Position numbers and translations under genes: made by a program
Notes under the pieces: model-generated
Told to the model about the DNA's origin: nothing
Databases searched by the model: none
Seen by the model: only the letters and a program-made list of their open reading frames with translations
Assembly (NCBI GenBank): GCA_028583685.1
Contig: JAMXIF010000042.1
Location: 22,315,377-22,379,376, forward strand
Reading direction: 5' to 3'
DNA: 64,000 nt
DNA from: Petaurus breviceps papuanus
Taxonomy: Eukaryota > Chordata > Mammalia > Diprotodontia > Petauridae
Shown: piece by piece, positions 33,040-43,984 of the stretch
Layout: each line of letters opens with the position of its first letter
How positions within the stretch are numbered: the stretch's first letter is position 1

Positions 33040-34105
33040 TTTTCATCATCAGATCTTAAAATGCCTGACTACTTTCAGCACTGAAATCCAATGCTGCCTT
33101 CTTCTTCAGGAAGCAGGTTCCTCCAATTGCTTGAGTTTTTGACTCAAAGGATACTTTGTATCTATCTTTAATGTATCTGTTTGTTTCCATTTCACCTGCT
33201 CCATTAGAATGTAAGCTCCTTACTAAACCACCATCTTGGAGAGCAATTTAGAACTATGCCCAAAGGGCTATGAATAAGTACATAACCTTTGACCCAGCAA
33301 TACCACTTCTAGGGTTATATCCCAAAGAGATCGTACAAGTGAGAGGAGATCCTGTACATACAAAAATATTTATAGCAACTCTTTTTGTGGTGGCAAAGAA
33401 TTGGAAATCAAGGGGATGCCCATCAATTGGGGAATGGCTCAACAAGTTGTGATATATGAATGTAATGGAATACTATTGTGTTATAAGAAATGAGGAACAC
33501 ATGGACTTCATGATAACCTGGAGAAACTTATATAAACTGATGCTGAGTGAGGAGAGCAGAACCAGGAGAACTTTGTACACAATTACACACACATCATATC
33601 TGGGATGGATAACTTTGATAGACTGGGCTTCTCTCAGAAATGCAAAGTTATAAGACAACTCCAAAAGATTCATGATGGAAAGGGATATCCACATCCAGAG
33701 AAAAGAACTACAGAGTCTGAATGCAGACTGAAGCAAACTGCTTGCTCTCTCTCTTTTGTGTTTTGTTTTATTCCTTCTTTCTTATTGTTCATTCCTTTGT
33801 TTGTGACTCTTCCTTACAACTTGACTAATTTTCAATGTGAAGGTGTTTGTAGAACCTATATTGGATTACATGCCACCATGGTGGCAGAGAGTGTAGGAAA
33901 AGGAGGGGTAGAAAATTTGGATCTTAAGGGATTGTGGAATTGAATGCTGCAAAATAAAAGTAAACAAATAAATTTAAATACTTCCTATTTTAAAAAAGGG
34001 ATGGAAGCTCCTTGTGGGCAGGGACTATTTTTAGTTTTCTTTGTATTCCTAGCACTCTGCAAAATGTATGTCATATACTAAACTCTAATACTTGTCAATT
34101 GAACA
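33040..34105 (+). repeat. L2 LINE 3' region split by an L1 insertion
   Basis: L2 3' UTR runs to 'ccattagaatgtaagctcctt' (33,221) and resumes at 'ggaagctccttgtgggcagg' (34,002), ending 'tgtattcctagcactctgcaaaatg'. Removing the L1 gives the continuous L2 consensus. Confidence 0.8.
33208..34013 (+). repeat. L1 LINE, 5'-truncated, ORF2 C-terminus plus 3' UTR, with 14-bp TSD
   Basis: Element 33,222-33,999 between 'aatgtaagctcctt' (33,208-33,221) and 'gatggaagctcctt' (34,000-34,013). Its first open frame (33,270-33,452) reads F-D-P-A-I-P-L-L-G-L-Y-P-K-E, then C-P-S-I-G-E-W-L-N-K; the next (from 33,456) has V-M-E-Y-Y-C-V-I and M-L-S-E-E-S-R. These are the conserved blocks at the end of mammalian L1 ORF2 (YDPAIPLLGIYPK ... 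TMEYYSAIK ... LSE). A TGA separates the two frames, and the 3' UTR with A-rich tail follows. Dead copy. Confidence 0.88.
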
Positions 34106-34623
34106 ATGGAAGGGGAATCCCAAAAGATGCACTTAAGGTAAATTAGAAATGACACTTAAGAAGATGAAGTATGGAAGGGAAGCTAGATCAGCTCAAGACC
34201 ACCCTAATTACAAATCCATGTGAGAGGTTAGAAAATCTTGAAAACATTGAGAAATAATTTTTACAAAATGAATCTGGAAGGGATAATTCCAAAAACACAG
34301 AAAAAACACATGATATTATTGGTTCTATAAATGTCACTTGGAAAATAATTAATAGCTACTGACCCATCTGTTATTTTATCATTTTCATAAAATCTTTTTA
34401 AAGAATGAGCTACAGAGACCCCGAATAAAATATTCCACAAAAATGAGTTGGTTTACAAATATGAGTAAACTTATAAGGGTCACAAAATTGTCTGGAAAAT
34501 GTAAAGAATATAAGGTACTACTTTGTTTATTGTTGGGTGATTTTAAAAATAAATTTAATTTAGTAGAAAAAAGTGCAGCCTTAAATACTCTTTGACCCCG
34601 GGACTGCCCAAGGATTGCTGCTT
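34106..34623. other. No feature recognised
   Basis: Unassigned AT-rich sequence. Confidence 0.35.
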
Positions 34624-34806
34624 CACCCCATTTTTCTTTTTTTTTTAAAGCAATTGGGGTTAAGTAACTTGCTCAAGGTTACACGGCCAATTATTTCTGG
34701 GTGTGGTGCTAAATATCTGAGCCCAGATTTGATCCCCAGGTCATCCCAACAGTGGAGCCAGTGCTCTTACTTTATGAGCCACCTGGCCGCCCCACACCCC
34801 ATCTTT
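34624..34806 (-). repeat. tRNA-derived SINE, variant subfamily, with TSD
   Basis: Reverse strand, element about 34,637-34,794, with the variant centre 'ttatttctgggtgtggtgct'. Flanks 'caccccattttt' and 'caccccatcttt' (11 of 12) mark the insertion. Confidence 0.9.
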
Positions 34807-35299
34807 CCATTCAGCTACTTGTGACCTTTATTTTTCCTATGTTTCTCCCAGGGCACCTCACTTTGCTACTACAAAGTTTGACCATCAGTAGTCTCTCTTT
34901 ATGCACTGGAGCTTCTCATGGAACCTGATATTCAGTCTGTCATCCTGTAGCCTCTCACTCCTGAGTCTTCAGAGGATACCATGAATCAGTCCTAGATCTA
35001 ACCCTCAGGCGTTCTACCTCTTTCTTTAGAAACTATTCTCAAACCATATTCACCTCATCTTGCCACATCCTGCTTCTTTTTATGGACTCCCATAGGCTGT
35101 AATTTTGCCAGTTCCTACTTGATATGAGATAGGGTTCTTGATCCTCACAGAACTAAACATCATCATTTGCCACAAGACAAAATATTGAGGGAGAGCCCTC
35201 AAAAGTCTAATCACCTGTTGTTTTCTCAATTTCTTCTCTAGTTACTAGCAATATTCCTAAAACCATTCCTCAGTGTTAAGAGAATGTCCACCTTATCAC
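34807..35299. other. C/T-rich sequence, possibly L2 5' part
   Basis: Composition resembles L2 coding strand, but no block could be matched with confidence. Confidence 0.35.
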
Positions 35300-35665
35300 A
35301 CTCTTCTTCATCCTAGTAATTCTGAACACTTGTCTAACATTTTATAAGTCCTGTTCAGCACTCCCATAGCCTGTTCTCTTTTCTCTACCCCCTCAACACA
35401 AACCCTGATCTTCCCATTTTAGATCTATTCACCCCTTCCACTGTGCTCTCTGAAATGTGTGTTCCACAATCAATAAAGTTGCTTCCATTCTTTTTTTCTT
35501 TCATTACGTCTTCAATTTTCTAACAGTACTGAGACCTGGCTCCCTCATAATGACCCTATATCCCTGACAACTCTTTCCAGTAATGGTGATACTTTCTCCC
35601 ATAACCACTCCCACCCCGCCCCCTATATTAATGATTGTAGGAGAGGATTCATATTCCCCCTTCTT

Positions 35666-36355
35666 GGAGCAGTTAGGTGGCAGTGAATAGAATGCTGGGA
35701 CTAGAAGACCTATGTTCAAATTTGACCTTAGATAATTCCTACCGTGTTTCCCTGATAATAAGACCTATCCCGAAAATAAGCCCTCCCCTTACTGTGTAAG
35801 ATTCCTCTAAAATAAGCCCTTCCCCGAAAATAAGCCCTATTGAGATTGCTACTGTAGTGAAGGTGATCCCCTGCGCTACATGCTACATTACGGTACCCTC
35901 TGTATGCACTGTCCCCCCTCCCCCGGGTGAAATGCACGCCGCGCTCTGAGCTGCATCCAATCAGAGCTGCAGCAGTGAGCGCGTCATCCTGTTCTTCCCC
36001 AGTGATTTGCTTATTGAATAAAGGTACATTTTTTTGTTCACATTTACCTGTTTATTAAAATTGCTGTCAATGTTCATTAAAATAAACCCTCCCCTGAAAA
36101 TAAGCCCTCTGGTGTTTTTCTGTCCAAAAAAATAATAAGACAGTGTCTTGTTATCGGGGAAACACGGTAGCTGTATAACCCTGGGAAAGTCACTTAACCT
36201 CTTTTTGCCTCAGTTTCTCATGTGTAAAATGGGTATAATCATAAGTCTTATATCCCGGGGTTGTTGTGAGGATCAACTGAAATAATTGAAAATTTATTAG
36301 CACAGTGCTTAGCACACAGTGAATGCTATATAAATGTTTGATGATGATGATGATA
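35666..36355 (+). repeat. MIR/THER-type core-SINE split by a MITE
   Basis: Left half 35,666-35,739: head 'ggagcagttaggtggcag', B-box side 'tatgttcaaatttgacc'. Right half 36,170-36,355: 'gctgtataaccctgggaaagtcac', 'tttgcctcagtttctcatgtg', then the L2-like end 'agcacagtgcttagcacac' and a (GAT)n tail. The halves join as 'ttcctagctgtat', fitting the SINE consensus 'ttactagctgtgt'. Confidence 0.85.
35740..36169 (+). mobile_element. TA-flanked MITE (Tc1/mariner-like), subtype A
   Basis: 430 bp including TA at each end. Terminal inverted repeats of about 25 bp start 'taccgtgtttccc' and end 'gggaaacacggta'. Inside each end lie copies of 'gaaaataagccct' (four to five, some as 'taaaataagccct'). The centre is GC- and CpG-rich, with a CCAAT at 35,957-35,961, followed by an AT-rich segment (about 36,008-36,085). 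No transposase. The interrupted SINE shows that only the dinucleotide TA was duplicated, which points to the Tc1/mariner superfamily. Confidence 0.87.
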
Positions 36356-37789
36356 TTCTTCCCATTCTCATTCTAACCAATTCTAGATTCTTCTTCTATT
36401 TCAACAATCAGTAACCTCTCTTTCTTTGAAGTTCATTCAGTCCACATTTATCAACAAAGAAAGATTCCGGTATCTTGGCTTCTGTTAAAACCCAGTACAT
36501 TCCCCTTCCTCCCTCAAAGGGTCAAGTGCCTAAGTGAGTCTCCTGTCTTTATGTCCCCAACTGCTCATTGGACATCTCCAACTGGATATCCCACAAATAG
36601 CTTAAACTTAGTATACCCAAAAAAAACTCATTCGCTTTCCTCCTAACCACTGACCTATTCTGAATTTTCCCATTTCTGTGCATGGTAAACATGTTGTACC
36701 CTCAAGTGTGTATGGAACCATATTAACTTGTAGTTGGGAAATATTGAACAAAATAAATAAAAATACAATAAAACACAGATAACATTAACATATGTGCACC
36801 CACAGGGATCCTTATGTACTGTTTAGCATCCCCTGTAGATACATCTGTCTGAGTTTGGCAGTATTGCTCTAAAGTACCATTATTCTTTCGGTCACCAAGC
36901 TGGCAGCCTAGGTGTCATCCTTTACTGTCTCTAAATCTGCCAAGTCCTGATGATTCTATTTTGAATATAATTTTTATATACTCCCTTCTGTCCTGTGACT
37001 TTGATGTCACCCTAGTTCAGGCTCTTATATCATAGACTATTACACTAACCTTCTCATTGACCTCAATGCCTCGAATTTCTTCTCACTCCAATCAGTCCCC
37101 CACTCAGTTGTCAAAATGATTATATTGAAGCACAGAAGTGACCACCCCCATAGTCAACAAACTCCAGCAGCTATAACTTCCATGATCAAATAAAAAATCA
37201 TTTTAGCATCTTTCATATTTCATAACCTTATTTCTTCAAACCTTTCTAGTCTCCTTCCATTTTGTTCCCTTCCATGTACTCTGAGATTCAATGATAATGA
37301 CCTTGATGTTCCACAAACAAGAGACTCCAACTCTTGACAATTTTGACCAACATCTTGGCCATTTTCACTGGCATCACCTTTGTCTGGCATTCTCTCCTAA
37401 TCTCCACGTCCTGGCTTCCAGAGCTTCTTTTAACTCCCAGCTAAAATCTCACCTTCTACTAGAAATTTTTCCTAATTCCCTTTAATGCCAGTTTTTTTCC
37501 CCTCTGTGATTACTTCCATTTTACTCTCAGAATTTCTCTTATTTACATAACTATTTGTACTTTGTCACCATCATTAGAATGTGAGCATCTTGAAGGAAAA
37601 GATTACACCCCTCCCCCACTTTATGTTTCCTGCCCTGAGTGCAGTGCCTGACACAGAATATAACACTTCAAAAATGCTGGATGATTTTACATGACTCCTT
37701 CTAACAAGAAGTTTCTCTTGCTTGTATTATGATGATTCAATTTTTTCATAAATCTCAATAAAGAAAAACTCATTGAACAATGTTCTGAT

Positions 37790-38007
37790 TATTATATAGT
37801 GCTTTGAATTTTTCTAAGCGCTTAACACACATTAACTCCTATATTACAGGTACTAAATGTATTGTTATCTCCATTTTACTGATGAGCAATCTGAGAATTG
37901 GAGATGTTAAAAGACTTCCCCTGGCTATTATAACTAGTAGCCATCAAAGATGAAATGAAAATCCAGGTCTTTTCACTCCTTCCATTTCATACCATAAGGC
38001 TGCTTCT
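37790..38007 (-). repeat. MIR core-SINE
   Basis: 'ctaagcgcttaacacacatta', 'atctccattttactgatgag' and 'aaatccaggtcttttcactcc' in reversed MIR order. Confidence 0.75.
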
Positions 38008-38714
38008 GGAGATTCTTCTTTAAAAAAAAAATTAAAAGGGTTGATTGCACCAAGATTATGAACATTACAGGCTACCTAAGTGAAATCTATGATTACTGAA
38101 AAGATACCTAGCAATTTAAACAGAAAAACTTGGTAGATAAAAATTTTCTTTTCTAGAATTTGCCATGCATTTTGGGTGGCCAGTTCACTTGGTACTTAAG
38201 CATCCATCTGGAGCAAGCATGCTAACTAGACGATGACCTTTCTAAGAGTTGAAGGAAATGGCCAAGAGTTAAATAGGTTTAATGATCCTTCTAATACATT
38301 TTGTCAAGGAGGAGGAAAGAGAATCAGAATTTTAGAGGTACAAAGGTCTCAGAGTCATTGTGGATCAGTCCATACCTGAGCAAGAATCTTCAACAACTGA
38401 CATGTCCTCATCTAGTATCTGCCTGAGACTTCCAGTGAGGCAGGGTCCACATTTGCCTGAAGTAACGGATTTTACTGAGGAAGTTCCCTCCCCCCCAATT
38501 TAAAGGATGGCCTCCCAGAATCTTCTCATTCTACCTTCTATGGCCAAGTGAAACAAGATTCATATATTTTCCCACATGCAGTCCTTCAAATGCTTGATGA
38601 CAGCTATCTCATCTGCCTTAAACTTTCATTCACAATAATGTTGGTTTCATTCAAGTGTACCCACATAGGCACTACCTCCCATTAAACACATTGAAGAGAG
38701 AACAGGAAACTCAG
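38008..38714. other. No feature recognised
   Basis: Unassigned; 38,330-38,600 has CR1/L3-like phrases ('cctgagcaagaatcttcaacaactgacatg') but not enough for a call. Confidence 0.3.
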
Positions 38715-38885
38715 AAACTAAATGATGCAGAGAATAGAGCATTTCCTCTGGTGTTGGACAGACCTGAGTTCGAATCTAGACTCAGATACCTGCTAGTTGT
38801 ATGATCATGGGCAAGCCTTTTAATCTTTGCTCAGTTTCATCATCTATAAAGGTATAACAATAACAGCTATCTCTGGAGTTTTTGT
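38715..38885 (+). repeat. MIR-type core-SINE
   Basis: 'gatgcagagaatagagca', 'gacctgagttcgaatctagactcag', 'gatcatgggcaagcc' and 'cagtttcatcatctataaag'. Confidence 0.75.
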
Positions 38886-38892
38886 GAGTATC

Positions 38893-39018
38893 AAGTGTGT
38901 ATGTGTGTGTGTGAGTATAGTATATGTTTGTATGCATATGCATATGTATAATGTGTATGTATGTGTATGTGTATATGTATAGGTATAGGTACAGGTATAT
39001 GTATGTGTATGTGTATGG
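38893..39018. repeat. (TGTATG)n/(GT)n microsatellite
   Basis: Alternating 'gtatgtgtatgtgtat' and 'aggtataggtacagg' units, probably grown from the SINE tail. Confidence 0.9.
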
Positions 39019-39320
39019 AAACTTAGAGGGTCCACAACAGCAGCAGCTTCAGAAGCTCTCAGCCCACAGATGGTAATGAATTTGTATGACTGGTCAGAGC
39101 AGGGTATGTTTTGTTGGCATCAGGTACCAGGGGCACAATCCTATTATCCATAAGCAGTTCTGGGTCACAGTTCCAGGGAATAGAGGAGCACTTGTGACCA
39201 ATGACAAAAGGACAGGGGCCCTGGTCACTGTTTCAGGATCCAGAGGAGTACGAGCAGTTGAGTTTGCAGGGGAGCAGGAGACCTGTGTAAGTAAAGATGA
39301 GGGCAGTGTGCACACTTCTT
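39019..39320. other. GC-richer segment of unknown origin
   Basis: Richer in GC than its surroundings and open in both strands for 73-92 codons (39,086-39,364 plus, 39,094-39,315 minus). Repeated phrases ('ggtcacagttccaggg...gaggagcac', 'ggtcactgtttcagga...gaggagtac') suggest an internal tandem duplication. It may be L1 5' UTR or an unlisted repeat. No protein similarity recognised. Confidence 0.35.
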
Positions 39321-39323
39321 CAT

Positions 39324-39990
39324 TACACTACCTTGGAAACATTAATGAATTGTTGGTGGATTAGTCAAATGGGCTACCCATTCTGGAGAACAAATTGGAA
39401 CTATGCCCAAAGTGCTGTAAAACTATACATGTCTTTTGACATAGCAATATCACTACTAGACCTGAACTCCAAAGAAATAAAAGAAAAAAAAAAGAAAAAA
39501 AATATAAGTGTGTATACATACATGCCTATCTGAGTCTTTGTGTATTTACTCTTTTTGTGGTAACAAAGAATTGAATATTGAGGGATATTCATCAATTGGG
39601 GAATGGCTGAACAAGTTATGGCATATGAGTGTGATACAGTAATATTAGTCTATAAGAAATGATGAGGGTGGTGAGTTTAGAAAAGGAAAACATAATTTGG
39701 CAAAAGCTATATTAACTGACACAGAGAACTGGGAGATCATCGAGCACAGTAACGGCAATGTTGTAACCATAATCAATTCTGAATGACTTAGCTATTCTGA
39801 TCAATGCAATAACCCAAGCCAGTTTGAAAGAATCAGGATGAAAAAATGCTGACCAACTGCAGAAGCCGATGAACTCTGAGTGCAAATTGAAGTAGAAGTT
39901 TATCTTTCTTTTTCTTGGTTTCTTTTTTTTTCTTTCTCTCTCATCTTCTTTCTTTTCCTTTCTCTTTCTCGTTTTTCTTTCATGTTCTTT
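39324..39990 (+). repeat. L1 LINE, ORF2 C-terminus and 3' UTR
   Basis: Begins near 'ccttggaaacattaatgaattgttggtgg' (the ORF2 cysteine region), then 'ggagaacaaattggaactatgcccaaag', 'tttgacatagcaatatcac' and 'ttttgtggtaacaaagaattg...catcaattggggaatggctg'. It ends in a T/C-rich 3' UTR at 39,905-39,990. More diverged than the copy at 33,222. Frames closed. Confidence 0.8.
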
Positions 39991-42315
39991 CTTTTTTTAA
40001 TTAAATTTCATGTTTATTTTTAGTTTAGATCATTCATTTCCACAAGAATTTGTTTTACAAATTTTCTCCCCATTTTCCCCTACCCACTACCCCAAAACAC
40101 CAATCTCACTGAATATCCCCTCCCCCAATCTACTCTCTCCCATATCTTTCCTCATCCCTCCAATGACTTTCCAGAAGGGTATGGTGGATCTCTGTACCCT
40201 AGTGCCTGTACATCTTATTACCCAGTTACATGTAAAATAATAATAATAGTAATAATGATAATATTTAAACATTTTATTTTAGAAATTTGAATTCCAGATT
40301 CTTTCCTTTCCCCCCTCGTCACACACCCTTACTGGAAAGATAAGCAATTCAAACTATGTACATGTGTAGCTATGCAAAACATTTCCATAGTGGATATATT
40401 GTGAAATACTAACTATATTTCCCTCCATCCTATCCTACACCAACTTGTTTTATTCTCTACATTGATCGTGTGCCTTTTCAAAAGTGTGTGCTTCCAACTT
40501 CCCTCCCAACCAATGGCCCTCCCTTCCATTATCCCCCATCTCATCTCCTTCTCCCCTATTGTCTTGTAGAGTTAGATACCCTATTTAGTGTGTATTTAAT
40601 TCCCTTCATAAGCCAAATTCAAAGAGAATAAGGTTGACTCCTTCCCTTTCGCCTTTCTGTTTTTCCCCTCCATTGTAACAGTTTTCCCTTGCCTCTTCTA
40701 TATGAGATAATTTACCCCCATTCTGTCTCTCCCCATCTCCTCTTATATTCCTTTCTCACCTCTTAGTTTCACCTTTTAAGTATCATCTCTTCCTATTCAA
40801 TCGGTCTTGTGCCCTCAGTCTGTGTATACCTGTACACATATATACACACACTCACATATGTATTCACATGCCCATATAACCTCCTATATAGGCATATATA
40901 TATGTATGTATATACACACGCATATATGTGTGTGTGTGTATTCCCTTCAACTATACTCATACTGAGAAAAGTTTCATAAGTTACAAGTATCATTTTTCCA
41001 TGAAGGAATGTAAATAGTTCATCTTTGATAAGTTCCTTATGATTTCTTTTCTCTGTTTACCTTCTCATGCTTCTCTTGCTTCTTGTATCTAAAATTCAGA
41101 TTTTTTTATTCAACTCTGTTTTTTCCATCACGAATATTTGAAAGTCGTCTATTCCATTGAATATCCATATTTTCCCCTGAAACATGATTCTCGGTTTTCC
41201 TGGGTAGGTGATTCTTGGTTTTAATCCCAGCTCCTTTGACCTCCAAATATCATATTACATCCCCTCAGTGTAGAAGCTGCCAGATCCTGTGTAATCCTGA
41301 CTGTGTTTCCACAATATTCAAATTGTTTCTTACTGGCTGCTTACAATATTTTCTCCTTGATCTGGGAACTCCAGAGCCTGGCTATAATATTGCTAAGAGT
41401 TTTCTTTTGGGGATCTTTTTTTCAGGAGGTGATTGGTGTATTCCTTCAACCTCTATTTTGCCCTCTGGATCTAAAACATCAGGGCAATTTTCCTTAAGAA
41501 TTTCTTGAAGAATGCTTTCTAGGTTCTTTTTATGATCATGTCTTTCAGGTAGTCCAATAATTTTAAAATTATCTCTCCTGGATCTATTTTCCAGTTCAGT
41601 GGTTTTTCCAGTGAGATATTTCACATTGCCTTCTGTTTTTCATTTGTTTGGATCTATTTACATACTCCCTCGATTTCTCATTAAGTCTCTAGCTTCCATT
41701 TGCTCCAATCTAATTCTGAAGGAATGATTCTCTTCAGCGAGCTTTTGAGATTCTTTTTCCATCTGGCAAATTCGTCTCTTTAAGGCATTCTTCTCCTCAT
41801 TGGCCTTTTGAGCCTCTTTTGCCATTTGAGTTAGTCTATTTTTAAGGTGTTATTTTCTTCAGTCAGGTTGTCAGCTCTCATTTCATAATTTTCTTGCATC
41901 ATTCTTATTTCTCTTCCCATTTTTTTCCTCCCCCTCTATTATTTGGTTTTCAAAATTCTTCTTAAGCTCCTCTATGGCCTATAACCAACTCATATTTTTC
42001 TTGGAAGCTTTTGGTGTAGGAGTTCTAACTTTGTTGTCTTTCTCTTGTTCCATGCTTTCATCCTTTTAGTCTGCAAAAAAGGAATCTAAGGATTAACTGC
42101 TGTGCTTGCTTTGCTTTCTTTGCTTGCTTATGTTGCCATTTAATTATTTGAATTTTGATCTTTTTGCCACAGTAGAACTGTGCTACCAGAGATGAGGGCT
42201 TTGTCCCAATCGTTGGGGTTTTCTCAGCTGCCAGAGCTTTTAGTTGGGTGCCCTCTCTGAAGCTTCTACTGGCTCTGGCAAAGTGGTCATGCACCCCAGG
42301 ACCCCTCAACTCACT
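39991..42315 (-). repeat. HAL1-type element, antisense, truncated by assembly gap
   Basis: Reverse copy of the element at 19,980-22,899. The A-rich 3' end is the T-run at 39,995; 40,370-40,410 mirrors the 'tatccaccatggaaatgtttt' block; a TA/TG tract lies at 40,830-40,940; ORF1 lies at 41,380-42,060; 42,245-42,315 ('ctactggctctggcaaagtgg') mirrors 5' UTR near 20,570-20,610. The 5' end must lie within or beyond the run of N. Confidence 0.82.
41382..42055 (-). pseudogene. HAL1/L1 ORF1 relic, antisense
   Basis: Minus-strand frame 41,382-41,624 reads K-Y-L-T-G-K-T-T-E-L-E-N-R-S-R-R-D-N-F-K-I-I-G-L-P-E, the conserved start of the L1 ORF1 RRM. The N-terminal side (start near 42,055, M-E-Q-E-K-D-N) follows the same order as 20,818 onward. 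It is interrupted by stops and frame changes, for example a TAG in place of the glutamine codon after S-W-L. Non-functional. Confidence 0.75.
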
Positions 42316-42715
42316 NNNNNNNNNNNNNNNNNNNNNNNNNNNNNNNNNNNNNNNNNNNNNNNNNNNNNNNNNNNNNNNNNNNNNNNNNNNNNNNNNNNNN
42401 NNNNNNNNNNNNNNNNNNNNNNNNNNNNNNNNNNNNNNNNNNNNNNNNNNNNNNNNNNNNNNNNNNNNNNNNNNNNNNNNNNNNNNNNNNNNNNNNNNNN
42501 NNNNNNNNNNNNNNNNNNNNNNNNNNNNNNNNNNNNNNNNNNNNNNNNNNNNNNNNNNNNNNNNNNNNNNNNNNNNNNNNNNNNNNNNNNNNNNNNNNNN
42601 NNNNNNNNNNNNNNNNNNNNNNNNNNNNNNNNNNNNNNNNNNNNNNNNNNNNNNNNNNNNNNNNNNNNNNNNNNNNNNNNNNNNNNNNNNNNNNNNNNNN
42701 NNNNNNNNNNNNNNN
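42316..42715. other. Assembly gap, 400 N
   Basis: Exactly 400 unknown bases. The left edge is HAL1 5' UTR and the right edge is an L1 3' end. Open frames that cross it are artefacts of N translation. Confidence 1.
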
Positions 42716-43984
42716 CCCTCCCCTTCCATGGTAGCATGCAATCAAGTATAGGATCTGCAAATCCTTTCACATTAGACATTAGACAGGTTATAAATAAGGA
42801 TTCTAACAGATGAAATGAACAATGGAAAAGAGGAAACAAAATCACGTAAGAAAAAGAAAGAGAGCTGGTAGTTTGCTTCAATCTGCATTCAAACTCAGTT
42901 CTTTCTAGTTCTTTCTCTGAATGTAGACATCTATCCCCATCATGAGTCTTTGGGATTTGTTTTATAACCTTGCTTTTCTGAAAAGAGTCCTATCAAAGCT
43001 GGTCATCACACATAAGTTGTGCCTGTAATTGTGTACAAATTTCTCCTCGTTCTGCTCTTCTCACTAAGCATCAGTTTGTATAAGCCTCTCCATGTAAATA
43101 TAAGTCCATCTGCTCTTCATTTCTTATAGCACAATAGTATTGATTACACTCATATACCACAACTTGTTTAGCCATTCCCCAATTGATGGGCATCCCCTTT
43201 ATTTCCAAATCTTTGCCACCAGAAAAGAGTTGCTATAAATAGTTTAATGCATATGGGTCTTCCTCCCACTTCTATGATCTTTTTAGTATACAGCCCTAGA
43301 AGTGGTATTGTTGGATCAAGGGATATGAAATTATTTTAGTGCTTTGGGAATATTTCCAGATTGCTCTCCAGAATGGTTGAATCAGTTCACAACTCCACCA
43401 ACAATGCATTAGTGTTCCAATTTTTCACATCATCTCCAGCACTTGTCTATTTCCTGTTTTGTCTTCTTAGCCAATCTGACTGGTGAGATGTGATATGTCA
43501 GAGTTGTTTTGATTTGCATTTGTCTAAGCAATAGTGACTTAGAGCATTTTTTCATATGCTTATACATATCTTTAATTTCTTCCTCTGAAAACTGCCTGTT
43601 CATATGCTTTGATCATTTATCAACTGGGGAATGACTTGTATTCTTATAGATTTGACTCAATTCTCTCTATATTTTAGAAATGAGGCTTTTATAAGAGACA
43701 TTGGTTGTAAAAATCATTTCCCAATTTCCCACTTCCCTCTTAATCTTGGTTACATTGTCTTTGTATGTACAGAAACTTTTCAATTTAATGTAATCAAAAT
43801 TATCCATTTTGCATTTTATAATGCTCTCTAGTTCTTGTTTGGTCATAAAATCTTCCCCTCTCCATAAATCTGACAGGTAAACTATTCCTTGCTTTCCCAG
43901 ATTGCTTACAGTATCAGCCTTTATACCTAGATCATGCACCCATTTAGACTTGATATTGGTATACGGTGTTAGATAATGGTCTAT
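42716..43984 (-). repeat. L1 LINE, ORF2 C-terminal third and 3' UTR
   Basis: Antisense, 5'-truncated L1. The minus frame 43,667-43,939 contains D-F-M-T-K-Q-E-L, D-N-F-D-Y-I-K-L-K-S-F-C-T and W-E-M-I-F-T-T, the familiar L1 ORF2 segment (D-W-D-L-I-K-L-K-S-F-C-T in primates). Farther on, 43,160-43,210 mirrors 'ccatcaattggggaatggc'. The 3' UTR reaches the gap at 'ccatggtagcatgcaatcaag'. It breaks off at 43,984, where L2 sequence begins. Frames are broken beyond the quoted one. Confidence 0.85.

Larger units (their letters stand above)
35300..37690 (+). repeat. L2 LINE, endonuclease region to 3' end, with nested inserts
   Basis: Sense L2. At 35,526-35,640 one frame reads T-E-T-W-L-P-H-N-D-P ... 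L-S-S-N-G-D-T-F-S-H, matching the endonuclease E-T-W motif region. After a nested SINE/MITE (about 35,666-36,355) it resumes with 'tttgaagttcattcagtcc' and 'ggacatctccaactggat' (RT thumb side). An unassigned insert lies at about 36,690-36,870; L2 resumes with 'cctaggtgtcatcctttac' and ends near 37,690 ('gtgcctgacacaga'). Reading frame is broken at many points; no protein can be made. Confidence 0.75.

Noticed and set aside
42058-42881. Five frames of 149-227 codons
   Set aside because: Most of each is translation of the N run.
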